From Molossus alvarezi (Eukaryota > Chordata > Mammalia > Chiroptera > Molossidae): a DNA stretch of 64,000 nt. The DNA is taken from the NCBI GenBank assembly GCA_037176705.1, contig CM073886.1, forward strand, positions 16,514,501-16,578,500. The letters are read 5' to 3'. This document shows positions 45,440-57,392 of this stretch, one piece after another; position 1 is the stretch's first letter, and each line of letters begins with the position of its first letter. Position numbers and translations under genes: made by a program. The notes under the pieces are model-generated. The model saw only the letters and a list, made by a program, of their open reading frames with translations, was not told the origin of the DNA and ran no database searches.

Positions 45440-45900
45440 GAATATACTTCTGGATTAGAATATTGGAAACAGTTAAATTATGCAGTGCCTCTGCAGAAAG
45501 CACAGTTGTTTTTTAATTTAGTCAGTGAAACATAAAATAATGTTGATGTCTGAGAAGGGCTTTCAATGGGAACAGCAGAGCTCATTCATCAAGAAGACAC
45601 TTGCCCTTCCTCTGGAGCATTTCACGTTCAAGCCTGTGTCTATTTATAATGGTTAGGCACATGTCACTACAATGGCTGATTGTATTGTGCAGCTGTTTGT
45701 GTGTATCGAGAAGAGTAGCCATGGACAGGCTGCACTTTGATGTTTCTCTTTTGGAGAGATTTAAAATAACATTTAAAAAACTGCCAACCAGCAAGGTCAC
45801 AAAATATTTTTGGATGACACGGGGAATGATTGCAAACTTGTGGTTCACTTCAGATGTGGGGGTCTGAAACTCAGCCAACAAGCCTGATTGCACAACATCC
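45440..45900 (-). other. Non-repetitive stretch, open on both strands
   Basis: Two long frames overlap: minus 45582-45893 (103 codons) and plus 45601-45867 (88 codons). The minus frame ends with a hydrophilic, protein-like stretch (THKQLHNTISHCSDMCLTI) preceded by a pyrimidine-rich AAAG that could be a splice acceptor near 45755. No protein family recognised and no good donor seen. Confidence 0.3.
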
Positions 45901-45924
45901 TGCCAATGCCAACTTCAAAAGTTA

Positions 45925-46330
45925 TTTGCTTCAGAGAGCTCACAAACTATTCCTTCCTGGTAATAGAACCATGTTTTATAAATTGGCAGAGGGTCTCCCA
46001 CATAGGGAATATCCAAGAAAACAAAAATTTCCCTGACCATCTTATTTGCAATTATAAGCACCATCACCAGGCCTCTCCACTGCCTTCATCCCACAGCACC
46101 CCCAAACCTCTACCCTTTCATGTTGAATTTTCTCAAAGCACTTACCATGGATATACTTACTATATAGTTTTCTAATTTACATGTCAATTTTTTACGCCCC
46201 CTCTTTATTATATATGGTCCACAAAAGTAAGGCTTTATGTCTGTTTCGTTCACTGATGTATCACAGAACCAAGACTCGTGCCTGGCACAAAGAATTTACT
46301 GAGCACATGCTTGTGGAATTACTTTATTTA
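45925..46330 (+). repeat. L2 LINE 3' end
   Basis: L2 order is clear: CTTCAGAGAGCTCACAAAC, CCTGACCATCTTATTTGC, AAAGCACTTACCATGG, GTCTGTTTCGTTCACTGATG, CGTGCCTGGCACAAAG. Confidence 0.72.
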
Positions 46331-47084
46331 AACAGCAGAGACAATGGTTTCAGGAAACACATGAGAATACTGATGACCAGTATCAGATTCCAGAATTATG
46401 TCACTCGTTCCCCCATCACACACAAAGATTTGACTTTTATTCACATATTTATGGCATGTAAAAATAGAAATGGGCTTAATAAAATACCTGACTTTTTCAA
46501 ACTGTGGTAGAATAAAAGGACTAAGATCTCACTGGACTCAATTCTGAAATAATATTAATTCAAAGTATATCTCTAAAACCCTTCTGGTCACTGTTTGTCT
46601 AGCCAACAAACCTTGCTGGAGATTAGATGGGGGAAACACCTATGCTAATGAAAAATCATCAAGTTACTAAAAAACATACTAGACATGTACAAAAATTCTT
46701 GAGATTTTAGTTTGAGTGTTTTTTTCAGGGTTTTACATCAGTATATCATAAAAACCTAACTAATTATTTTAGGTAAATAAAATTCAGTGATACTCTCACC
46801 ACTTAGAAATTATGGAAGGTCAGAAAGTGGCAGAGAGCCGGACCCCAATAAAAGGGAAGGAGGCACAGAGCAGCAAGAGGCAGGAGAGCAAGCTGGGATA
46901 AGGTTAGGGGCTGTCTGGGTAAACTCTGCAAAGCCTTTCTTACACACAGTAAAGGGACAACCAGGCTCAGAAAGCTGGGTCTATTCAGCAGAATTCACAA
47001 GTGAAGAAGCCTTAGAAATGCTTTTTTGGAACAATTCACTGACAGAATAAAGGTGTTGCTTCCTAAATGTGAGTAACTCCTTAT
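46331..47084. other. Unassigned DNA
   Basis: Plus frame 46787-47050 has no recognisable features. No repeat family assigned. Confidence 0.35.
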
Positions 47085-47096
47085 CAAATATGCCTG

Positions 47097-47657
47097 GGCC
47101 CTGGCCAGTGTGGTTCAGGGGTTACAGCATCAGCCCAAGAACAGGGTCGAGGGTTCAATTCCCAGTAAAAGACATATATCTGGGTTGCTGGTTCTATCCC
47201 TGGCCCCAGTCAGGGCACACGCAGGAGATAACCAATTGATGTCTCTCTCTCACACTGATGTTTCCCTCTTCTCCCCCCCCCTTTTTTTTTATCCTCAACC
47301 GAGGACATTTTTTCATTTTTTGTTCAGATAGAGTGGGAGGGAGTGAGAGGAAGAGAGAGAGAGAGAAACATCAATGTGAAAGGGACACATCAAGTGGTTG
47401 CCACCCGCACAACCCAACCAGGGCCGGGGACAAACTGCAACTGAGGTACATGCCCTTAGTGGGAAATGAACCTGGGTCTCTCTGGACCACAGGCCAACGC
47501 TCTAACCACTGAGCCAAACCGGCCAGGGCTCTCTTTCTCTTTATTTCTCTCTCTCTCCCTCCTTCCCACTCTTTCTCTCTAAAAATAAGAAATAAAAATA
47601 AAAAATCAATGAAAAAAATATCCTCAGATGAAGAGTAACAAAAAAGAAAAGAAAAGA
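47097..47657 (+). mobile_element. Ves SINE, interrupted
   Basis: Sense copy from GGCCCTGGCCAGTGTGG to ATCCTCAGATGAAGAG. Its (TC)n tract received an antisense Ves SINE. Flanks AAATATGCCTGGG and AGAAATGCCTGAG look like a diverged TSD. Confidence 0.85.
47281..47529 (-). mobile_element. Ves SINE nested in Ves SINE
   Basis: Complete antisense copy, ATCCTCAACCGAGGAC to CCGGCCAGGGC, sitting in the pyrimidine tract of the outer copy. Confidence 0.9.
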
Positions 47658-47930
47658 AATGCCTGAGTGAGCAATAAAGTCCATGTAGGTACAATAACTG
47701 GATGACTGGTTTACTGAGGATCTCTGAGAAATGGTTTAGAAGCCACTTTCTTAACCCCTACTGGAAAGCAATATTTGAAACACATAAGGTTGGGATCTCT
47801 CAGCCAGGGATTCAGAATATGAAAGTCTGCAACTAAGAGGGAGTAGGTTAAGTTCCTCTATTGACTCTTTTCCCCCCTCAGACATTCTTCAGAAAAATAT
47901 GTGACATCCTAGATTCTTGAATAATTTCCT

Positions 47931-48095
47931 GCCCAGCTGGAGTGGCTCAGCTGGCTGAGTGTCACCCTGTGCACCACAAGGGTGCCAATTCGATTCCTAG
48001 TCAGGGCACATACAGAAGGCAACCAATCAATGTTTCTATCTCTCTTTCTGTCCCCTTCCTCTCTCTAAGCATGTCCTCGGGTGAGTATTAAAAAA
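47931..48095 (+). mobile_element. Ves-type SINE, internally deleted
   Basis: Sense copy of ~165 bp with hairpin remnant GTCCTCGGGTGAGTAT. First of two tandem SINEs at an AATAATT target. Confidence 0.82.
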
Positions 48096-48107
48096 ATAAT
48101 AATAATT

Positions 48108-48328
48108 GCCTGGCTGGTGGCTCAGTGGACTGAGTGTTATCCCATGGACTGAGAGGTCCTGATTTGATTCCTGGTCAGGGCACATGCCTGGGTTGCGGGC
48201 TCGACCCCCAGTTGGGGGCATGCAGGAGGCAGCAGATCGATGTGTCTCTCTCATCAATGTTTCCAGCTCTCTTTCTCCCTCTCCTTTCCTCTCTCTCTAA
48301 AAATCAATAAAAATATATTAAGAAAAAA
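48108..48328 (+). mobile_element. Ves-type SINE (short form)
   Basis: Sense copy from GCCTGGCTGGTGGCTC to AAAATCAATAAAAATATATT. AATAATAATT flanks both ends. Confidence 0.87.
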
Positions 48329-48339
48329 ATAATAATAAT

Positions 48340-49130
48340 TTCCTTATTATCAGAACTCAAACATTTGGAGACATCTGACTCATGCACAGATTTTTCATAC
48401 CTGTACAAAAATTCTGTGGCTTCAAAGCAAATGTAAAAGTGGTATTAATCCTCCCAGGAGTCAAAACCAGCCCTCACTGTCAAAATGCAGAATTCTGACC
48501 TCAAGATCGGTCTCCTGAAAAACCCAGCAAGGCAACATAGGACCTTTAGGGGCTGACCAGCAGATATTCCAACTCACCTCTGCATCAACAGCACACAGCA
48601 TCATGCCTGGCACAGTTTAGGCCCTTAAGAAATATGCTTTGTTGTTATAGTCGAGCATGACGAAAGCCAGAGATATGCTGTTTTATATGTGCATTTTTAT
48701 TATCAGCTCCCACTGACAAGCTGGCCACACCCAGCGTGCCTATCCTCTACAGCTGTGATTTCTGAAGCTGCTTCTCCACAGCAACACCACCCACTGCAGG
48801 CCCTGGGATCTGGTGAGTGCAGATCACTGAAACTCTCCTCCAAGGGCCAAGCTGGTGCTGACACATGGCTGGTCCCAACAGAGGTCTGCCTAAAACCAGT
48901 TCTTTCAGGCAATCTGCACTGACAGAACCAACCTCGATCTTATTCAGCTACTGTTTTATATCTATAATGGGTTTTGGCAAGTAGAACAACATCCTTTTTT
49001 AAAAACTTATGTTTGTTTTCTCATCTTAAAAGCAGCAAATATTTTTTGCTGGAAATATCTAAAAGAGCCAAAAGTATAATGTAATGAAAAAATAAAAATG
49101 AGCAATAACTCCAACAAGAGAGATTGACTA
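48340..49130. other. Unassigned DNA
   Basis: A more balanced-composition patch at 48700-48920 is open on both strands, but nothing was recognised. Confidence 0.35.
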
Positions 49131-49139
49131 CTCTTGAAT

Positions 49140-49465
49140 TTATTTCCTTTCCACCATTTTTTAATAATGGCTTTATTGAGATATAATTCACATACTATAC
49201 TATTTAACCATTTAAAATGTACAGTTCAGTGGTTTTTAGTATATTCACAGAGTTGTGCCACTATCAGCACAATCAATTTAGAACATTTCATCACCCTGAA
49301 AAGAAACTCCACACTCATTAGTAATCACTCTATCATCTCAGCTTGTATTCTTCTGTGCCTGTGCAGTCATTGTACTGTTCTGTTTTCTTCCCAACATCAG
49401 CTTCTCTTCTCAACCTACCATCTCCCAGCTAGCACCACTTCCCGCACCCTGTGGGAGTCTTGACT
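49140..49465 (-). mobile_element. Old L1 (L1M-like) 3' UTR
   Basis: Antisense signature of many old L1s: GGCTTTATTGAGATATAATTC, TTTTAGTATATTCACAGAG, CATTTCATCACCCTGAAAAG. Confidence 0.78.
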
Positions 49466-49584
49466 CTGCTCGGTGGTTTAACTAATACCAAAGCTTCTGT
49501 TAGCAGAGGAGGTGCCACTCCAAATTTTCTCTCCTACCTGAAACATCATTATTAAGGGATGAATCCTTGTTAATAATTATTATG

Positions 49585-49803
49585 ATGGCTCAGAGGTTAG
49601 AGCATCGGCCTATGGACCAGAGAGATCTGGGTTTGGTTCCCACCAAGGGCACGTACCTCAGTTGTAGTTTGTCCTTGGGGTCTTGTGGGTGGCAACCAGT
49701 TGATGTGACTTTCCCACATCGATGTTTCTCTCTCTCTCTTCCTCCCTCTCTCCTTCCCACTCTATCTGAAGATAAAATGCAAAAATGTCCTCGGGTAAGG
49801 ATA
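49585..49803 (+). mobile_element. Ves SINE, 5'-truncated
   Basis: Starts inside the head at ATGGCTCAGAGGTTAGAGC, ends with GTCCTCGGGTAAGGATAAA. Confidence 0.88.
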
Positions 49804-49804
49804 A

Positions 49805-49836
<32 letters not shown>

Positions 49837-49860
49837 TGATGATGACGACGACTATGATGA
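49804..49860. repeat. (TAA)n then (GAT/GAC)n microsatellite
   Basis: (ATA)10 or so grew out of the SINE A-tail and passes into ATG/ACG triplets. Confidence 0.92.
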
Positions 49861-49869
49861 CAGGAGGAG

Positions 49870-50125
49870 GAACAGAGAAAGTATTTATTGTGTGCTCCCA
49901 ATGCACTAAGCACTGTTCTAATGCACACTACATAGAGTGTCTCGTTACATCATTATCACAATCCAATACAGCAAGGACTATTATTGGCTCCGCTGTAGAG
50001 ATGAGAAAACCAAGGCCCTAAGAAACTAAGGCCACAAAGGTGTAGGAGTAAAGCTGAAATTTGAACCCCAAGCAATGTGACATCGAAGCTCAGGCCATTA
50101 ACCCTACACTACAATGCCTCTCCCT
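49870..50125 (-). repeat. MIR SINE
   Basis: Antisense MIR nearly end to end: ATGCACTAAGCACTGTTC, CTGTAGAGATGAGAAAACC, CTGAAATTTGAACCCC, CATTAACCCTACACTAC, TGCCTCTC. Confidence 0.82.
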
Positions 50126-50129
50126 TCAG

Positions 50130-51440
50130 AGAACTCTCTAAAATGCAGCCATGCCAGAATGACATCACAAGGGAAATGACTGAGCAGGCACTTTCCTAGA
50201 GAAGCTGGAAGGGTTGAGTTTTCAGTGGCATAAAGGGCAGGGAAACAAGAAAACTGTAGAGGAGACTAGACAAGAGTGATGCTGTAAAAGGTTTGGGCAG
50301 AACCAAGTCTACTTAAAGTATATTAAATCATACCAGTCTTAATATTTTATCCTTGTCTCCTGTCAGTCAAACTAATTATTGCTAATTGTGTTTATCTCCT
50401 TTAATCAAGGAGCTAAAAGTTGTCTCTGAATTAGAAACTGTTAGGTAAAGGGTGAAGGAATTGTGTGGTGAGGAGATACAACCAAAAGTACAACAATTAA
50501 AGTAAGGCTTTAGACTGGAAAACACTTTTTAGCTTGGCTATCTTTAAGGCATGGGAGTAATAAGTACTTTTCATTTCCATTTTATACATTTCCATACTGC
50601 TAAATTTTTTACAACAAGCTTATACTACTTAGAATGTGAAAAAATGCAAAGATAATTCTCAAAAAACAATGGTAAATGGGACAAAATTGTCAAAAACAAC
50701 CATTTTAGGACTGGAAATCAACCAAAGGCATATGACAAATTGAGAAGTATTTATTCAAGAGAACTACCAAACCTCGAGTTAGAACAGTGGCAGTCTGCAG
50801 CACTTTACCTGGGGTCCTCTCACCCCTCACCCCAGCTCAATCATGGTGGTAGATCCACCAATGACAAGCTATGAAACCAGTGGCTCCGCTGCTGGAGGGG
50901 TTAACTTGATGTGAAGTAGAGCACATTTCCAAGAATGTTGTTATATATAACAATGCAAATAAAAAATTATAGATGGCCAACATCTTAGATAGCCTTAGGT
51001 TGCAATACTAATTAGGGCAAGCAACACAGCAGCAGACTAGTCGAAAATTCGACAGGCAGATGCAAAGAATAAGAAAGCCATAGTGATAAGCTCCTATATG
51101 TCCCTGATGTCCTGAAGGGTGCACACATGCAGGACAGACTGGAGAAGGCCCAAATTATCTACTCATTCCTGTCTGAAGTGAGGCCTAGAAAATTATCAGA
51201 GGCAGCAGAAGAAAGAAGGCCTGGCAGAAAGTAAAATTCAAGCTAGACCTGTAAATAGCCTCAACTTTAATGCGTTTCTCAACGCACACACAGATCCATT
51301 GCAAAAAGATGAAGAGTTAAGGTGTTTAAGCACACCTCTAAACAATCACTAACCACTAAGCTATGCTGACCCAGGGGACACCAGGCTTAAATATAAAAGG
51401 GAAAAAAAAAAGCAGGATCAGCAGCAGCTGCACACTGGTA
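50130..51440. other. Unassigned DNA
   Basis: No gene recognised. Parts after 51,000 could be the 5' UTR of the L1 that follows, but I cannot prove it. Confidence 0.35.
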
Positions 51441-52022
51441 AGGAGACAGACTCTAAAAACTAATCCAGGCAAGTCATAAACAAAAAGCAACAACAAAAAA
51501 ACTGGATTTTGCCAAGAGCAACCAGAATCCAGAATTGCTACAATATATGAGCTAAAATATCCAGTTTAAAAAATAAAGTATGAGACATGAAAGAAATAAA
51601 AGTGTTGTGAATCATCCCCACAAAACTATACTCAGGAAAGAGAGCCATCAATAAAAACTCTAAAGAGGGGGGATCCAGATATTGGATTTAACAAGGATTC
51701 AAGGTAGGTATTTTAAATATTGTTAAAGAACTGAAGATGTTCATATTTATAGAATAAAATGAAAGTATGGTGATAATGAGTCATCAGAAAAATGTCAATT
51801 AAAAGAGAGAAATTATTAAAAAATGGAAATTCTGGAGTTCAAAGATACAATAACTATAATGAAAAGTCACTAGATGAACTTGACAGCAGATCTGAGATGG
51901 CAGAAGAAAAAATTAGCAAACTGAAAATTATCCAATCTGATAAAGAAATAAAAAAAAATAATGAGAATAACAAGGCACAGAGTCTCAGAGACACAAAGGA
52001 TACCATCAAGAATACCAACATA

Positions 52023-52253
52023 GCCCTAGCCGGTTTGGCTCAGCGGTTAGAGCTTTGGCCTGAAGACCAGAGAGTTCCGGGTTCAGTTCCCGCTAAGGGC
52101 ACATACCACTGTTGCAGTTTGTCCCCAGCCCTGGTAGGGTTGTGTGGGTGGCAGCCACTTGATGTGTCTCTCTCACATCAATGTTTCTCTCTCTCTCTTC
52201 CTCCCTCTTTCCCTCCCCCTCTATCTGAAGATAAATGCAAAAACAAAAAACAA
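52023..52253 (+). mobile_element. Ves SINE nested in L1
   Basis: Sense copy lacking the terminal hairpin (ends GAAGATAAATGCAAAAAC). TSD AATAC(C/T)AACATA at 52011-52022 and 52254-52265. Confidence 0.92.
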
Positions 52254-52428
52254 AATACTAACATACATGTAAAGGAAATCCCAAGGGAAAAGAAAGAGAA
52301 AAGGGAACAGAAAAAGTATTTCAAAAACTATGGCCCAAACTTCCCAAATTGGATTTTAAAAAATTAATCTTCACATTCAACAAACTCAAAGTAAGTTTAA
52401 CAAAATCTAAATAAGATAAACACAAAGA

Positions 52429-52684
52429 GCCCTGGCCAGTTTGGCTCAGCAGTTAGAGCGTTGGCCTGTGGTCCGGAGAGACCCGGGTTCGGTTCCCGCT
52501 AAGGGCACGTACTTCGGTTGCAGTTTGTCCCCGGCCCTGGTTGGTCGTGCGGGTGGCAGCCACTCGATGTGTCCCTTCACGTCGATGTTTCTCACTCTCT
52601 CTCCCTTCCTCTCTGTCCCTCCCACTCTATCTGTACAAAAAATGGAAAAATATACGCGGGTGAGGATAAAAAAAAAAAAAAAAA
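52429..52684 (+). mobile_element. Ves SINE nested in L1, well preserved
   Basis: Complete sense copy, CpG-rich, with perfect 16-bp TSD AAGATAAACACAAAGA (52413-52428 and 52685-52700). Confidence 0.95.
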
Positions 52685-53293
52685 AAGATAAACACAAAGA
52701 GAGCCACTATGACACAGCATAGTCAAAATGTTTAAAGCCAAACACAAAGAGAAAATCTTGACTGCATCAAGAGAAAACTGTCTCATCATATAAAGGAAAC
52801 CAAAATAAGATTAACAGCTAACTTCACATTAGAAATGATGGAAACCAGAAGGCGGTGACATGACATGTTCAACGTGCTTAAAAAAAAAAACTGTTAACCA
52901 AGAACACTATATCCCACAAAACTGTATGTTAAATATGAAGTAAAAATAAAGACATCCCTAGATAAACAGAGACTGAGAATGTGTTGCTAGCAAATCTGCC
53001 TTATTAGAAATACTATAAAAGTAAAAAGATGGAAAAATATATATACTGTGCAAACAAAACCATAAGAAAACTGCAGTAGTTATATTAATATCAAGCAAAA
53101 TAAATTTTAAGACAAAAATTATTACTGTGAAAAAGAGAACATTTTTATAATGATAAATGGGTCAATTCATCAGGAAGATATAACAATAATATAACCTAAA
53201 CATATAAGTACTTAACAACAGAATGCCAAAATAAATGAAGCAAAAACTGACAGAACTGAAGGGGGAAACAGATAACTCAAAATAATATTTGAA

Positions 53294-53515
53294 GCACAGC
53301 CAGTATGGCTCAGTGGACTGAGTGTCGTGCCATGGACTGAGAGGTCCTGGTTCAATATCCAGTGAGGGCACAAGACTGGGTTGTGGGTTCAATCCCCAGT
53401 AGGGGGCATGCGGGAGGCAGCCAATCAGTTTGTCTCTCACATCAATGTTTCTATCTCTCTCCCTTCCTCTTTATCTAAAATAAATAAATAAATAAAAACA
53501 TATTTAAATAATAAT
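53294..53515 (+). mobile_element. Ves-type SINE (short form) nested in L1
   Basis: Sense copy starting GCACAGCCAGTATGGC. TSD AATAATATTTG(A/G)A at 53281-53293 and 53516-53528. Confidence 0.9.
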
Positions 53516-54212
53516 AATAATATTTGGAGAATTTACTATCTCGCTTTCATTAATTAATATAACTAAACAGAAAATCAGCAATGTACACAAGGTTTGAACA
53601 ACACTGTCAACCAACCTGAACTAACTGACATCTACAAAACACTTCCAGCCAACAACAGCCAACTACACAGTCTTTGTGAACACACGTGTAACATTCTCCA
53701 GGATAGACAATAGGCTAAGACAAAAACAAGTGTAATAAATTTTAAAGGATTAAAATCATATAAAGTATGTTCTCGACCACAATGATATTAAGTTGAAAAT
53801 CAAGAACAGTAAATAATTTGGGAATCCCCAAGTGTTTGGTAATTATAAAACATGTCTAAATAATTCAAGAGTCAAAGTAAATATCACAAGGGAAGTTGAA
53901 AAAATACTTCAAACTGAATGAAAATAAACATATCAGATCAAAATTATGAGATATAGCTATAGAAAGTACTTAGAGGAAATTTTATAACTTAAAAAAGTCT
54001 GTAGGGAAAAAAGTCTCAAGTCAATAATAACCTCAACTTCTACCTTAAGAAACTAGAAAAATAAAAGTAAACAAAACCCAAAACAAACAGAAGGCAGGCA
54101 ATAATAAATACCAGAGTAGAAATCAATGAATTGGAAAAAAACAGAGGAAGTAAATAAAACCAAAAATTCATTCTCTGATCAGAATCAAAGCAAAGATGTT
54201 CATTCTCACCAC

Positions 54213-54708
54213 TGTGGAGGAAAGACTGTTCCATGATATGACTGCTATCTGACCCATGAGCTGAACCTGGGCCAGAAAGGGGAGATTGCTTCCCACAAAC
54301 CTCACTTAGAAACTGTCTGATAGTTAACTGATGGTCATTCTGACATAAATCAGCACCCCTCCTCTAACTCCCGGCCCCCCGCTGGTTCCTGGAACAGGTC
54401 ATTGTCCTGACCTGGTCAAGCATGTAAAGTAATTTATTGTATCTGATAGCATTCACATACTAGTGCCTGTGACTATCCCAACTCCCTTTCACCCTATATA
54501 ATTCTTTGGTGCCTGCCAAGGAGGGCGGAGAATGTCCACTTTGTTTTACAGCCACCCAAGACATGAAATATATGTAAGTTTCCTTTAATAAACTCTATTG
54601 ATTACCAAACTGGAATGGCCAGCCACTTTCTTCTGTCCTTCCATGCCCTTCACTTACAGAGCTGTAGCTTCAATCTCAGGGCCTTTCCCTGGGTCTGTGT
54701 GTTGAACA
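54213..54708 (+). mobile_element. Solo LTR of an ERV1-like endogenous retrovirus
   Basis: A 496-bp unit starting TGTGGAGGAAAG and ending TTGAACA. It is flanked by a perfect 4-bp TSD, CCAC (54209-54212 and 54709-54712), and the L1 sequence on either side joins up cleanly. It contains a TATA box (TATATAAT, 54495-54502) and AATAAA at 54587-54592, defining U3, R and U5. TG..CA ends and a 4-bp TSD fit the gammaretrovirus-like (ERV1) class. There is no internal region, so recombination left only the LTR. Confidence 0.88.
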
Positions 54709-54924
54709 CCACTTCTAGTCAGCACTGTACTGCAAGTTCTAGTCAGTGCAGTGTGGCAAGAAATGAAAATTTTAAATATACAGATTGGAATGAAGAAGTA
54801 AAACGGTCCTTACTCCCAGAAGACATGATCCTGTATACAGAAAAATCCTGAGTCTACAAAAAAAAAAAAAAAAAAACTAGTCAAGTTCACAAGACAAAAG
54901 ATCAATATCAAAAAATCAACTTTA

Positions 54925-55157
54925 GCCCTCGCAGGTTTGGCTCAGCGGTTTAGAGCATCGGCCCTTGGACCAAAGAACCTTGGGTTCAATTCTGGTTAAG
55001 GGCACATACCTTGGTTGCGGTTTGATCCCCAGCCTTGGTAGTTCAGGAGGCAACCAATCGATGTTTCTCTCTCTTCCTCTCTGTCTCCCTCCCTCCCTTC
55101 CACTCTGTCTGAATATCAGTAGAAAAATATCCTCAGATAAGGAGTAAAGAAAAAAAT
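54925..55157 (+). mobile_element. Ves SINE nested in L1
   Basis: Sense copy from GCCCTCGCAGGTTTGGC to ATCCTCAGATAAGGAG. TSD AAATCAACTTTA at 54913-54924 and 55159-55170. Confidence 0.92.
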
Positions 55158-55610
55158 AAAATCAACTTTATTTCTATATATCAGCAATGAACAATCCAAA
55201 AATAAAAACTAAGAAACAATTCCATTTACATAGCATCAAAATTAATAACTATTTAGGAATAAATTTAACAAAAGAAGTACAAAATGGTTGTACCAAAAAT
55301 ATATATAACCTTGTTGAGATATTAAATATCTAAATAACTAAAAGGCGATAGATACTATGTTCTTGAATTAGAGGACTCAATATTGTTAAAATAGTATTTC
55401 TCCCCAAATAGAGCTATAGAATCAACACAATCCAGTAAGTTTTTTTGTAATAGAAATTGGTAAGAATGGCTATGAGTAGATAAATATTTGAAGCTGGGTT
55501 ATGGGCACCCAAAAGTTCATTCTATTATTCTCCTCACTTTTGCATGTTTGAAATTATTCAGAATAAAGTGAGGGTTTTGAAGGGTAAGGGGGGTTGTGAG
55601 GTGTTTTTTT

Positions 55611-56548
55611 TTTTAAGAACAGGATGAAAGAAAAAAATTAGCTACTATTTCAAGGGCTGCCTTAATACTCCTCACTCTTCCTTCTCTACTTACATCATTC
55701 ACCTATAAATTGATCCTTGCTCAGAGTCCACTCTTGTGTACACAGCTACTGAACAGGTGACAAAGGAAGAATAAATGAAAGATCATAAGCACTAGCCACA
55801 GTCTTTCTTGTAGTCTAATCCACCACTAGGCTTAAAATTTTGGCAGTTTACAGACTCCACAACTACACATGTCAATCTCTAATGAACCACTGCCATACTG
55901 GAAGCTACCAGAGTACTGTTAGAAAACACCTCTATATTGTTCTGTCAAGTGCATAGTAATTTACTTGGATGTGAGCTAATTACAAATTAGTGGTACTCTA
56001 AGATCAAATCATACAGGTCTTTAAACTTGCCATCTTCACTGATCAACCCCTTCCCATCCAGACTGGAAAACCTGCAAATTCCTTTCACTTTCTATTCCTA
56101 AATGCACACTATAAAGCCCTGGCGGAAAGAAAAGTAAACCCTACCTTAGTTTCCTTCCAAATATTTGGTACTTTCCAGTTTTATTCCTTTACTCCCTAAT
56201 GGAATAATACTTTACATTTTTAAAGCATCATTCACCTCCTCTTAAGAGCCTTATATCACCACCAAGACATAAGTATGACAGGTGTTCAATCTGAAATAAT
56301 GGTAGAAGTCAAAAGTCACATAGCAACATGCAGCCTCCCATCCAGGCCCATGACTTTAAGTGGGATGTATCTTCCATTTCCTGTCACTGCCTCTCAAGGC
56401 ACAGAGACACTTCCAGCAACAGATAAGAGATCCTATTCTATGAATGGGTAAGAATTTGCCTGAAATGTCTGTGATGGGCAATTGGGAAGTTCCTTCTACA
56501 TATCATCATGGAATCCCCCCAAAATATATAATAAAAACATATAATCTT
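55611..56548. other. Unassigned, SINE-free DNA
   Basis: No gene or repeat family recognised. Confidence 0.4.
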
Positions 56549-56757
56549 GGCCCAGCTAGTGTAGCTTAGTGGTTGAGTATCGACCCATGAACCAAGAGGT
56601 TCAATTCCTGGTCACAGCACATGCCCAGGTTGTGGACCAAATACCCAGTGGGGGGCATGTAGGAGGCAGCCAGTCGATGTTCTCTCTCATCGATATTTCC
56701 TATTTCTCTCCCTCTCTCTCCCTTCCTCTCTCTCTAAAATCAATAAAGAAAAAAAAA
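56549..56757 (+). mobile_element. Ves-type SINE (short form)
   Basis: Sense copy from GGCCCAGCTAGTGTAGC to CTCTAAAATCAATAAAG. Confidence 0.9.
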
Positions 56758-57022
56758 AGTCAATACTTCTTAAAACTTCAGGGTTTTATGTTTTTTTAAA
56801 ACAGTTCTAACACATAATATCCCATAAATCTTTTGTCTAGAAAAAAACACACATGGTTTTCTCATTTTGACCTACTACTACAAACCCCCTTCTACTCCTT
56901 CACTATTATTTCATGTGCTCTCTTCTCTACCTGGTCTAGAGCAATAATTTTACTTTTTAATGAGACAGATCAAATGTCCAATACTATTTCCATAACACTC
57001 ATGAAAAAGCTGAATAATACTC
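56758..57022. other. Unassigned DNA
   Basis: No gene or repeat recognised. Confidence 0.35.
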
Positions 57023-57238
57023 TTTTTTTTCCATATTTTGTTCAGATAGAGTGGGAGGGAGGAGAGAGAAAGAGAAACATCAACGTGAAAGGGACACATC
57101 GAGTGGTTGCCACCCACATGACCCAACCAGGGCTGGGGACAAACTGCAACCGAGGTAAGTGCCCTTAGCGGGAACCGAACCCGGGTCTCTCTGGACTGCA
57201 GGCCAATGTTCTAACTGCTGAGTCAAACCGGCCAGGGC
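57023..57238 (-). mobile_element. Ves SINE without its terminal hairpin
   Basis: Antisense copy; the tail begins directly at CCATATTTTGTTCAGATAG. Flanks AATAATACTCTTTT and AATAATACTTTTT form the TSD. Confidence 0.9.
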
Positions 57239-57386
57239 TAAATAATACTTTTTAGAAAAATAAATAATTCATATCAAAACACTTAGCTTTAAATTATTCC
57301 CACTTGTAGGAACAAACATAAATTGTTCATCCCAACTTTCTTATTTCCATACAGTTCAAAGAAAAGATGTACTTTTGGAAAGATTC

Positions 57387-57392
57387 TTTATT
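57387..57392 (-). promoter_or_regulatory. Poly(A) signal AATAAA of the candidate exon
   Basis: AATAAA on the minus strand about 510 bases after the candidate stop codon, with a TG-rich stretch (TTTGAACTGTATGG) some 30 bases further on. Confidence 0.35.

Larger units (their letters stand above)
51450..55610 (+). mobile_element. Old L1 with ORF1 and ORF2 remnants, heavily interrupted
   Basis: ORF1 remnant at about 51790-52970: coiled-coil part ending in ELDSRSEMAEEKISKLKI, then GGAAACCAGAAGGCGGTGACATG-type C-terminal DNA. ORF2 starts near 53050; its endonuclease region is visible at 53100-54180 (AAGGGTCAAT-like motif at 53156, TTCTCCAGGATAGACAATAGG at 53693). The RT region is largely deleted: the sequence jumps near 54190 to GATGTTCATTCTCACCAC, and ORF2 then continues 54725-55440 to a 3' end near 55600. 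Five later insertions sit inside it. All frames are broken. Confidence 0.8.
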
